The notes under the pieces are model-generated. The model was not told where the DNA came from. It made no database searches and was given only the letters and a program-made list of their open reading frames with translations. 64,000 nt of DNA, taken from assembly GCA_016702745.1 (NCBI GenBank), contig JADJDJ010000003.1, forward strand, positions 744,001 through 808,000. Direction: 5' to 3'. Positions within the stretch are counted from its first letter, which is position 1, and each line of letters begins with the position of its first letter. Below, piece after piece: positions 56,783 to 64,000 of the stretch. The DNA is from Chitinophagaceae bacterium (GTDB lineage Bacteria > Bacteroidota > Bacteroidia > Chitinophagales > Chitinophagaceae). Position numbers and translations under genes: made by a program.

Positions 56783-59206
56783 ATGAATCAACATAAAATG
56801 TCCGTGCCCTCCCGGTACCTGTTCTCCTTTTTTATCCTGTTCGCGGGTTTACAGGTGGCGGCACAGGAAACCACCGTCACCATTAAAGTGACCGGCACGA
56901 AAAAAGATCCGGTCTCCTTTGCCAGTATCAGCCTGATCAGTTACCCCGATAGTTCCTTTCGTCAAACGAAAACAGCCGACAGCAGTGGATCAGCCCGTTT
57001 TAATACGGTTGGTTATGGTCAATATTCCATCCGCATCAGTTCCGTGAATTACCAGACCCTGGAAAAAGGGATAACTAGCCTTCCCAATAAACCTGTTTTC
57101 AATCTCACGATGGATCCGGTGGCGAAGACGCTGGAAACAGCCGTCGTCCGGTCACAAAAACCGCTGATGCGGCAGGAAGATGATAAAACCATTGTTGATC
57201 CCGAGAACCTGGTGGCAACATCCACCAGTGGTTATGAAGTGATCGAAAAAACACCGGGTTTGTTTGTGGATCAGGATGGAAATATTTATATCAGCAGCCT
57301 GACCCCGGCAGCCGTGCAGATCAATGGCAGGGATATGCGGATGAGTGCTGCGGATGTAGCCACTATGCTGAAGAGTCTGCCTCCCAATGCCATTTCCAAA
57401 ATTGAAATTGTACGAACCCCTTCCGCAAAATACGATGCCAACAGCAGCGGAGGGATTGTAAATGTGGTGCTGAAGAAAGGGGTGAAGATTGGTATGACCG
57501 GCAGTATCAATGCCGGTTTGCAGCAGGGCACTTATGGCAATCAGTTTGCCGGATTTACCCTGAATAATAATGACGGGAAGAAAACATCTTCGATTAATCT
57601 GAATTACAGCAAACGTAACAGTTTCGAAAGGATCCGGACCAACCGGATCTTTGCCCCCGATTCGCTCCTGTTCCAGGATGCGAATACAATTTATCCCGGT
57701 GATACTTATTTTGGAAGCTATAGTCTGGTATTCCCAGCTGGTAAAAAATGGGAAATTGATTTTGGAACCAGTGCCAGTCTGAATACATTCAATAATAACA
57801 GTGAGAACCGGAATATCATTCAGACCATCAGCAGCAGCAGTCCGGTGGTGAACAGCCTGAACCGGGTGAATAATCAGGGCAGTTCCCTTTATTACCAGGC
57901 CGGTTTGGAAGGAACAAAAAAACTGGATTCCTTAGGATCCGAATGGGAGAACGATATTTTTTACAGTTATAGCCGTAACAGTACGGACCAGGATTTTAAT
58001 GCGGAATATACTTTTCCTGTTTCCTTTTTTACAAGCGGAGATGGAACAGGCATCAACCACCGTCACCGGCTGAACCTGAAAGAAGATATCCGTTTGAAAA
58101 TGAAAAAGAGATTTACACTGGAAGCGGGTGCCAAAGCATCCTTTCAAAGCTTCAGGAACGAAACGGAATATTTCCAGCAAAACGGAAACAGCCGGATAAA
58201 AGATATCGGCCGTACCAATACTTTCCGCTATGATGAGAATATCAATTCGGCCTATCTGCAGGGCTCTAAAACATTTGGAAAAGATATTGTGATCAAGGCC
58301 GGTTTAAGACTGGAGAATACCAATATGAAAGGAAGGCAGACGGTACCGGGGGATACGAGTTTTGCAATACATCGGACCGACCTTTTTCCTTATATCTACA
58401 TCAGTAAAAACCTGATGAAGATTGCCGGTTATGACCTGCGTGCTTATTTGGTTTACCGCAGAACAATCAGTCGCCCGGGATATGATCAGCTCAATCCCTT
58501 TGCGCGTTATGTGGATCAGTATCTCACAGAAGTAGGAAACCCGGCACTTCGTCCGCAATTCAATCAGAACTATGAAGCCAATATCAGTGTGGATGAGCGG
58601 CCCATATTCGCGGTGGGTGTAAATGATACCAAAGATATTTTCACCAATGTAATTTACCAGGCTGATACCAGCAATACTGTAGCCTACCGCACTTATGATA
58701 ACCTGGGCAAAAACCGGGAATGGTATTTCCGCGGATTAGGGGCCCTGCCTCCGGGTGGAAGGTATTTTTTTGTAGCCGGTGCACAATACAATCATAATTT
58801 CTACCAGGGATTATACGAGAACAAACCACTTTCTTTTAAAAGAGGTACCTGGACCTTCTTTACCTATCAGACTTTTAAAGTGGATAAAAAATCAGTGATC
58901 ACTTTAAATGGTTTCTGGCGTTTAAAAGGACAACAGCAGTTTTATGAACTCAGTTCCTTTGGTGCACTCAATACGAGTATCAACCGGAAGTTCATGAAAG
59001 AAAAACTGGTGGTCACGCTGAGTATGAATGATATCTTTTACAGTAATAAAAACGACTTCACCCTGAAGCAGGGGTCGGTGAATGCCTATGGTACCCGTTT
59101 TTCTGATACCCGCAGATTCGGAATCAACCTGCGTTATAGTTTTGGTATCCGTAAAAAAGATGATAACGGGGATATCTTCAATAATACAGAACCACCTTCC
59201 AATTAA
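56783..59206 (+). CDS. TonB-dependent receptor with OMP_b-brl_3-type barrel
   Basis: After the ATG at 56783 a signal peptide (YLFSFFILFAGLQVAAQ) precedes a CarboxypepD_reg-like domain (about 30-115), a plug (about 150-240: DKTIVDPENLVATSTSGYEVIEKTPGLFV, KIEIVRTPSAKYDANSSGGIVNVVLKKG) and a large barrel ending INLRYSFGIRKKD. This is the outer-membrane beta-barrel family common in Bacteroidota, distinct from SusC types. Substrate unknown. The frame starts further upstream at 56729 but residues before the ATG at 56783 do not look like a leader. Confidence 0.85.
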   Translation: MNQHKMSVPSRYLFSFFILFAGLQVAAQETTVTIKVTGTKKDPVSFASISLISYPDSSFRQTKTADSSGSARFNTVGYGQYSIRISSVNYQTLEKGITSLPNKPVFNLTMDPVAKTLETAVVRSQKPLMRQEDDKTIVDPENLVATSTSGYEVIEKTPGLFVDQDGNIYISSLTPAAVQINGRDMRMSAADVATMLKSLPPNAISKIEIVRTPSAKYDANSSGGIVNVVLKKGVKIGMTGSINAGLQQGTYGNQFAGFTLNNNDGKKTSSINLNYSKRNSFERIRTNRIFAPDSLLFQDANTIYPGDTYFGSYSLVFPAGKKWEIDFGTSASLNTFNNNSENRNIIQTISSSSPVVNSLNRVNNQGSSLYYQAGLEGTKKLDSLGSEWENDIFYSYSRNSTDQDFNAEYTFPVSFFTSGDGTGINHRHRLNLKEDIRLKMKKRFTLEAGAKASFQSFRNETEYFQQNGNSRIKDIGRTNTFRYDENINSAYLQGSKTFGKDIVIKAGLRLENTNMKGRQTVPGDTSFAIHRTDLFPYIYISKNLMKIAGYDLRAYLVYRRTISRPGYDQLNPFARYVDQYLTEVGNPALRPQFNQNYEANISVDERPIFAVGVNDTKDIFTNVIYQADTSNTVAYRTYDNLGKNREWYFRGLGALPPGGRYFFVAGAQYNHNFYQGLYENKPLSFKRGTWTFFTYQTFKVDKKSVITLNGFWRLKGQQQFYELSSFGALNTSINRKFMKEKLVVTLSMNDIFYSNKNDFTLKQGSVNAYGTRFSDTRRFGINLRYSFGIRKKDDNGDIFNNTEPPSN

Positions 59207-60364
59207 TCAGGAAGCTTTGAATCTTTGCAGGCCCAGGAATCCGGACGGCAAATCTGTTTTTCCATCCATGGCCAGATCGGCGAGTATCCTGCCGATGACC
59301 GGAACAAACTTGAAGCCATGTCCGCTGAAACCACAGGCAATGGTTACAGTACCGGCATAACCTGGTAAATGATCAACAATAAAATGTTCATCAGGTGAAT
59401 TCGTGTACAGACAGGTTTTGGCAGCCAAAACTTTATTACCTGCCGGTTTAAAATATTTCAACGCAGCTTTTTGGATTGCTTGTATTTCATCTTCAGAAAT
59501 AATTCGGTTGACTATATCCGCATGCGTGGGGTCTGCAGGATAATGAAGGGCCAGTTTTAAACCTTGCGGACCAGGACAGATTGATGTATCCAGAGAAGGA
59601 AAACCATACCAGGCTCCCTTCCTTTCTTCGGCAGCGATGAGCCAGCAGGGAAAATGAGAAGGTTGGTATTGTTGTCGCTGATCTGTTTCCACCCACAGGA
59701 TAATCTGACGGGTTACAATTAATGGAACAGACAATTCACGAATCAGTTGGGCAGCCCATGGGCCGGCGGTGATGACGAGTCGCTTTGAATAATAAGTTTG
59801 TTTCGTGGTAAGAACTTCAATCCCTTCTCCCCTTTTTTTCCAGCTGATTATTTTTTCTCCGGTATGTAAAACGGCAGCTGCTTTTGCTGCTTCAATCAGG
59901 AATAACCGGATTGCTTTTTCCGGCAGCAAATATCCGGCTGCAGGTTCCAACCAGGCTTCATTGCCTTCTTTTTCTACAAAGGATGACAGGAGCTTTTGAT
60001 CAGCTACTGCCTGTAAAGGAATTTTAAAATCATGGGCAGCCTGCTTCACACCCTGCATGATGGGATCTGCAGCAGCTCCGTAATACAATAAACCGCAGGG
60101 ATAGTATACCTGTTCCCCTGTTATGGCTTCCAGTTGATGCCATCCTTCATAAGCTTTATCGAGCAGGGGAATATAATCGCGGTGTTCAAAATATGCTTTG
60201 CGGATAATCCGGCTTTGTCCGCCATGCGCACCCATTTCATGAGGCGTGTTTTGCTGTTGTTCCAGTCCAAGTACCCGGTAACCCCGTTTAGAAAGTTCAT
60301 AACAGGTGGAAGCTCCCATCGAACCTAAACCGGCTACAATTACATCAAAAGACTCCGGTGTCAT
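59207..60364 (-). CDS. solA: FAD-dependent N-methyltryptophan/sarcosine oxidase-type enzyme
   Basis: 385 residues; Rossmann GxGxxG at the N-terminus (VIVAGLGSMGASTCYELSKRG), then HGGQSRIIRKAY, characteristic of monomeric sarcosine oxidase/SolA. KTCLYTNSPDEHFIVD near 310-325 contains the cysteine to which FAD is covalently bound in this family, and GFSGHGFKFVPVIG follows. It oxidises N-methyl amino acids to give H2O2 and formaldehyde. It ends one base after the TonB receptor stop (convergent). Confidence 0.88.
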   Translation of the reverse strand: MTPESFDVIVAGLGSMGASTCYELSKRGYRVLGLEQQQNTPHEMGAHGGQSRIIRKAYFEHRDYIPLLDKAYEGWHQLEAITGEQVYYPCGLLYYGAAADPIMQGVKQAAHDFKIPLQAVADQKLLSSFVEKEGNEAWLEPAAGYLLPEKAIRLFLIEAAKAAAVLHTGEKIISWKKRGEGIEVLTTKQTYYSKRLVITAGPWAAQLIRELSVPLIVTRQIILWVETDQRQQYQPSHFPCWLIAAEERKGAWYGFPSLDTSICPGPQGLKLALHYPADPTHADIVNRIISEDEIQAIQKAALKYFKPAGNKVLAAKTCLYTNSPDEHFIVDHLPGYAGTVTIACGFSGHGFKFVPVIGRILADLAMDGKTDLPSGFLGLQRFKAS

Positions 60365-60416
60365 GTTAAATAAAGCTGAATTGGAAAATAATCATGATTC
60401 ATAACGGTTTCTGTCG

Positions 60417-60424
60417 TATCTTTG
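60417..60424 (+). promoter_or_regulatory. Candidate -7 box TATCTTTG upstream of the RRM gene
   Basis: TATCTTTG matches TAnnTTTG; no clear -33 box. It would give a leader of about 105 bases before the RRM start, longer than usual, which fits post-transcriptional control. Confidence 0.4.
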
Positions 60425-60537
60425 CGAGGTTAATTTGAGTTCGACAGCATTTTGTAAGTGAACGTCTTTTCTGCTAATAGTTAGTCTTCTTTACGTTGCG
60501 TTTTTCTCAAGTATTTTTTTAAAGTTAATTTTTTTAC

Positions 60538-60831
60538 ATGAACATTTATGTTTCAAATCTCCCCTTCGCCGTGGTGGACGAAGATCTGAGGAGTTATTTT
60601 GCCGAGTACGGAGAAGTTATTTCCGCCAAAGTAATCATGGACAAATACACCAACCGCAGCAAGGGTTTTGGTTTTGTTGAAATGAGCGATGATGCAGCCG
60701 GACAGAAAGCGATTTCTGAACTGGATGGCGCCACAGTTGAAGGCCGTTCTATCAAAGTAAACATTGCTAAGCCACGTGAAGAAAGGCCTGCAAGAACGCA
60801 GAAGCCCTCTTATTCCAACAGCCGCTGGTAA
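60538..60831 (+). CDS. RRM-type RNA-binding protein
   Basis: 97 residues, one RNA recognition motif: RNP2 IYVSNL (3-8) and RNP1 KGFGFVEM (42-49), with the aromatic residues typical of RNA binding, and a basic Arg/Lys/Pro-rich tail. Small RRM proteins of this kind are common in Bacteroidota and cyanobacteria and act on RNA in the cytoplasm. A strong terminator follows immediately. Possible regulatory leader of about 105 bases. Confidence 0.95.
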   Translation: MNIYVSNLPFAVVDEDLRSYFAEYGEVISAKVIMDKYTNRSKGFGFVEMSDDAAGQKAISELDGATVEGRSIKVNIAKPREERPARTQKPSYSNSRW

Positions 60832-60853
60832 TAAAGTTCTTTCTATGAAAAAA

Positions 60854-60874
60854 CCCCGCAATTGCGGGGTTTTT
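60854..60874. terminator. Bidirectional Rho-independent terminator
   Basis: CCCCGCAATTGCGGGG (60854-60869) is preceded by a run of A and followed by a run of T. It serves both the RRM gene and the convergent DsbA-like gene. Confidence 0.9.
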
Positions 60875-60886
60875 ATTGAGTATATA

Positions 60887-61477
60887 TCAGGCTCTTTGTT
60901 TCGGTTTTGCAGCTGCTTTCTTGGCGGCAGGTTTACTCTTCACCTTTTTCAAGGCCAGATCAATCGCCGCACTGAGATTGGCGAAAGTGGGTTTCACCGT
61001 CAGCATCACATCATTAATAAAGAAGGCGGGAATTTCTTTTACACCACGGTTATGACCTTCCTTGATATCATCCTGTACCTGCCAACCCCAGGTTCCGTTG
61101 ACCAGGTCTTCCAGGAATTTCTTGCTCTTTACTCCTGCTTCCTTGCTGTATAATTTCAAACTGGTTGTACCCAGGTTACGACGATTCTGGAAAAGGATAT
61201 TATGCATTTCCCAGAACTTATCTTCCTGACCTGCGCCAACTGCGGATTCACTGGCTTTCAGACTACGCTGATGGATCAGCGTAAGCGGAAAATGCCGGAA
61301 CTGGAAACGGATCCTGCCATCATATTCCTCTAAAATTTGCTTGACGACTTCGTTTACTTTCGCACAATCCTCATTTTCATATTCTCCAAATTCAATCAGG
61401 GTAACGGGGGCATCTTTTTTGCCCACGAACATTTCCTTTGGTTCAATGATGATGATATCTTCTTTCTTTAATGCCAT
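60887..61477 (-). CDS. DsbA-like thioredoxin-fold protein without CxxC, basic C-terminal tail
   Basis: 196 residues. The Thioredoxin_4/DsbA fold is clear: KDAPVTLIEFGEYENEDC at the position of the usual FxCPYC, QFRHFPLTLIHQRSLKASESAVGA, and the cis-proline EIPAFFIN. Only one cysteine (C38) remains where CxxC should be. No signal peptide; the C-terminus (SKPAAKKAAAKPKQ) resembles histone-H1-like Lys/Ala tails. Redox activity is therefore doubtful; an isomerase-like or nucleoid-associated role is speculation. Confidence 0.8.
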   Translation of the reverse strand: MALKKEDIIIIEPKEMFVGKKDAPVTLIEFGEYENEDCAKVNEVVKQILEEYDGRIRFQFRHFPLTLIHQRSLKASESAVGAGQEDKFWEMHNILFQNRRNLGTTSLKLYSKEAGVKSKKFLEDLVNGTWGWQVQDDIKEGHNRGVKEIPAFFINDVMLTVKPTFANLSAAIDLALKKVKSKPAAKKAAAKPKQRA

Positions 61478-62078
61478 TTTTGTTTCTTCTTTTTGTGGAT
61501 CAGACCCGGCCCTGGGTCCTTAACCTGATAACAAATATTCAGCCATCTGGTTGACCATAAAGCAGTTATGCCATAAAGTCAGCCCCTTGAATCGGATGAA
61601 GATAGGGTATTTTTTTACCCGGCCAAATCCGTCTGACATTAATTTACCAATTATGTAAACCTGACTGGTAAATCATGTGAATAACACCCGATCCCGGCTG
61701 ATCGTTTAAAGCCCTAACCTGATTTTTCCTGTTAAGCAGTTACCACTATTAAGAGGGATTAGCCCGGTTTACAAGGTTGTTTCAAGGGTTGGCTGTCTGT
61801 AAAAACAGGGCTCAAAACAGCTGATCCTAAATAATTTACAGCCAAACTAAGGGTATTGGGCATGCCGGATGCGGATGAAAGTGGTTTTGCAGCAACCGAT
61901 CCCCCGGTATACTTTTACATCATCAAAGCAGCCTACTGCTAAGGAGCCAATCGATGCTCCGCCCGCCAATCCACTTGCCAATATTGTTTGCCTGCCTCAA
62001 AACCGAACTGCTTGTCCGGTCGCTTCCATTAATTTTTTTTAAACAACATAAAGTTTTTTTAACCTAAACCCTTTTATC
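61478..62078. other. Intergenic region, no gene seen
   Basis: Around 600 bases between the DsbA-like gene and the small secreted protein. No supported frame, tRNA-like fold or known repeat was recognised. A weak GACCC/GGGTC hairpin near 61505-61520 is the only structure noted. Confidence 0.4.
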
Positions 62079-62486
62079 ATGAAAAAGATCTTCCGTAACA
62101 GTTCCCTGATCGTTGTAGCATTTCTGACTATTTTTTCAGTAAGCGCTAAAGCCAATCAGGTGGATCCAACAAACCCTGTTGTACCAGCTGCCCTGAAATA
62201 TGCAGGTATGCTGAAAGAAAACCCTGTATTTGAACTGAGCGTGGATGGACAGTCTGACGACTATACCATCAGCATTGCCGATATAAATGGCAATCGCCTC
62301 TATTCAGAAAAAATCAGGGTCGACAAATTCACCAAAAGATTTCTGCTGAATGCAGAAGAACTGGGTGATGAAAAACTGTACTTCACTATTTACAGCAGGA
62401 ACAACAACAAATCTGCTGTGTATGAAATCAGCAGCAATACCCGGTATATCAACGAAACAACGGTTAACCTGGTAAAGCAGAACTAA
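62079..62486 (+). CDS. Small secreted beta-rich protein
   Basis: 135 residues; Sec signal ending SVSAKA, then a single beta-sandwich-like domain (VFELSVDGQSDDYTISIADINGNRLYSEKIRVD, YFTIYSRNNNKSAVYEISS). It resembles a T9SS-type C-terminal module (DINGNRLYSEKI) but ends in ETTVNLVKQN rather than the typical sorting end. Frequently abundant small proteins of this kind are seen in Chitinophagaceae; function unknown. Confidence 0.7.
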   Translation: MKKIFRNSSLIVVAFLTIFSVSAKANQVDPTNPVVPAALKYAGMLKENPVFELSVDGQSDDYTISIADINGNRLYSEKIRVDKFTKRFLLNAEELGDEKLYFTIYSRNNNKSAVYEISSNTRYINETTVNLVKQN

Positions 62487-62489
62487 GAA

Positions 62490-62620
62490 AAAGCTATCTC
62501 AAAAGTCGTTTACGTCATACCGGGCTTGGCCCGGTATCTTTTATTTGATTTGTATTTGAAACAGATGCCGGGTCAGGCCCGGCATGACATCCCTTCAATG
62601 AACGACTTTTGAGAAAGCTT
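62490..62620. repeat. Palindromic intergenic element with TCTCAAAAGTCGTT ends
   Basis: AAAGCTATCTCAAAAGTCGTT at the left and AACGACTTTTGAGAAAGCTT at the right are inverted copies enclosing a second inverted pair (ACCGGGCTTGGCCCGG and GCCGGGTCAGGCCCGGC). ~130 bases, non-coding. Confidence 0.7.
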
Positions 62621-62642
62621 CTAGTTAGATATCCCTTCCCGT

Positions 62643-62796
62643 TAGGAGGCTGTCTTAGAAGCTGGCAAAACTGTCACATTGAGCTAAGTTTACCCTGAGA
62701 AACCGAAGGGTCGAAATGAAACAGTTTTGCTTCCCCCTTTATCATATTTCGATAAACTCAATATGACAAAGGGGATGCTCCTGAGACAGCCTCTTT
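62643..62796. repeat. Palindromic intergenic element with GAGGCTGTCT ends
   Basis: GAGGCTGTCT at the left pairs with AGACAGCCTC at the right; inside, AAAACTGT pairs with ACAGTTTT, and ACCCTGAGAAACCGAAGGGT forms a small hairpin. The right end plus its T run probably ends the MFS transcript. Confidence 0.7.
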
Positions 62797-62797
62797 T

Positions 62798-64000
62798 TTA
62801 TTCTTCCGTAAAGTCGAGGTCCTTTCCCCAGGTTTCCTTTATTTGTAATGCAGATATAATCCCGAATGATAAAATAATAATCCCGGTCACCCATGCTCCC
62901 GTTATATAGTTGTTCAGCACCTGGGCGCTGCGTAACCACTGGAAGAGGAGCAGGATCAATGGCAGGAAGCCACGGACCAGGTTGGGAATAGAGATGGCGG
63001 CCGAGGCACGCAGGTTAGTGCCGAATGATTCCGCACTCATGGTGATATATAAAACAGAAATACCGGATCCAAATCCCAGTCCCATACAAAGCAGGTACAT
63101 ATTAAAGGCATTGCCCCCGCCACGCAGGGCAAAGAAAAGAATCAGAAAGAGCATGGTGATCGAGTAAAAAATCAACAGGGTCTTTTTCCGGCTCCGGAGA
63201 TAATTGCTGAGAAAGCCGGCCGTCATATCACCAAAGGCCAGTGCCACATACTGCAGCATCAGGGCGGTTGGCTGATCAAAGCCGCTGATTCCAAACTGCC
63301 GGGCAAACTCATCACTGAAACTGATCAATACCCCGATGATATACCAAACCGGGAGGCCGATAAAAATACCACGGAGGTATCTTCCCATTCTTTCTCTTTT
63401 AGTAAAGAAGAGTAAAAAATTACCCAGCTGCGGTTTTAGTTTTTTCGCATTATCATACATCGAACTATACAGCACTTTCACCCGCAAAAAAAGAAGGGCC
63501 AGTCCCATTCCACCTCCGATAAAATAACAAAGCCGCCAGTTTTCTCCGCTGAGTGAATGAACAATATAAGCAGCGATGGTCCCCATCACTCCGCTGGTGG
63601 CAATGATAGCAGCAGCAATTCCTCTTTTTTCTTTGGGGAGCAGTTCACTGGTCAAGGTGATACTGGCACCCAGTTCACCTGCCAGTCCGAGCCCGGCAAT
63701 AAAACGCAGCCAGGTATATTGTTCAGTGGTTTGCACAAAACCGTTGGCGATGGTGGCTATCGAATACAATAGTATTGAACCAAAGAGTACACTTTTTCTT
63801 CCCTTCTTATCTCCCATCATCCCCCAGAGAATACCGCCAACGGTCAACCCGATCATTTGCCAGCTGATAATGGATTCACCAACGCTTTTCATTTGCTCTT
63901 TGGCTACCCCCAGATCACTGAAGCTGGAGATCCTGACAATATTGAAAAGGAGCAGATCATAGATATCTACAAAAAAATCCAAGGGCACCAACGATTACGG
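62798..64000 (-). CDS. MFS transporter (5' end beyond the window, frameshift at 63971-63977)
   Basis: A sugar/metabolite-type major facilitator: LLFNIVR near the start, the loop 2-3 signature GMMGDKKGRK, GLGLAGELGASITLTSELLPKEKRG, and 12-helix pattern ending KETWGKDLDFTEE. From 63991 the frame opens with GTG, but the preceding bases read VIVGALGFF in the other frame. One A too many in the seven-A run 63971-63977 breaks VIVGALGFFVDIYDLLLF, so the start lies outside the window. Substrate unknown; related to MhpT/proline-betaine-type members. Confidence 0.85.

Overview
The window looks like a chromosomal segment of a Bacteroidota bacterium, most likely family Chitinophagaceae. The evidence is a type IX secretion sorting tail on the RHS protein, two TonB-dependent receptors with carboxypeptidase-regulatory N-termini, paired DUF5686 proteins, many SPII lipoproteins, and two TAnnTTTG-type -7 boxes. 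The family placement is inference from protein style; no rRNA or tRNA gene was recognised.

Layout. 1-4.9 kb: 3' part of an RHS/YD-repeat cell-surface protein that ends in a T9SS sorting domain. 5-8.3 kb: a secreted zincin-like protease and a beta-lactamase-fold hydrolase. 8.4-16.1 kb: a five-gene minus-strand operon of planctomycete-type proteins (DUF1549/DUF1553 cytochrome, DUF1501, NHL propeller, chitobiase-type proteins, DUF2231-cytochrome-LRR). 16.2-28.9 kb: housekeeping and envelope genes (RBBP9-type hydrolase, aquaporin Z, AraC regulator, phosphoesterase, TolB-like propeller, TPR lipoprotein, rpe, TonB receptor), with many short dispersed repeats between them. 28.9-34.9 kb: a visibly AT-rich accessory island of single genes (zinc-ribbon protein, Crp/Fnr and AraC regulators, membrane proteins, cupin) separated by attC-like imperfect palindromes. 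34.9-43.2 kb: two paralogous DUF5686 genes that flank an 89-bp tandem repeat array split by two IS110 elements. 43.3-64 kb: hemerythrin, phoH, lipoproteins, crcB/fluC, ppa, TauE, NlpC/P60, ECF sigma with a putative anti-sigma partner, guanine deaminase, a MurC-like ligase, di-heme peroxidase, TonB receptor, sarcosine-oxidase-like enzyme, RRM protein, DsbA-like protein and an MFS transporter cut by the window end.

Main discovery. Both IS110 copies sit at the same base of the 89-bp host repeat, on a GT core. The non-coding leader upstream of each transposase folds into two stem-loops. The first loop carries two guides complementary to the two sides of the target repeat. The second carries two guides complementary to the two element ends. 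This is a complete candidate bridge RNA whose natural target is a host repeat array and can be read directly from this window.

Caution on quality. At least a dozen genes are interrupted by single-base indels, many in homopolymers (RHS, DUF1549/1553, two AraC genes, an NTF2-like gene, a membrane protein, IS copy B, the second DUF5686 gene, phoH, a lipoprotein, the Mur ligase, MFS). The two IS110 copies differ by six indels, all one-base shortenings of homopolymers. Uncorrected consensus errors explain this better than gene decay, so split reading frames are joined here as single genes.
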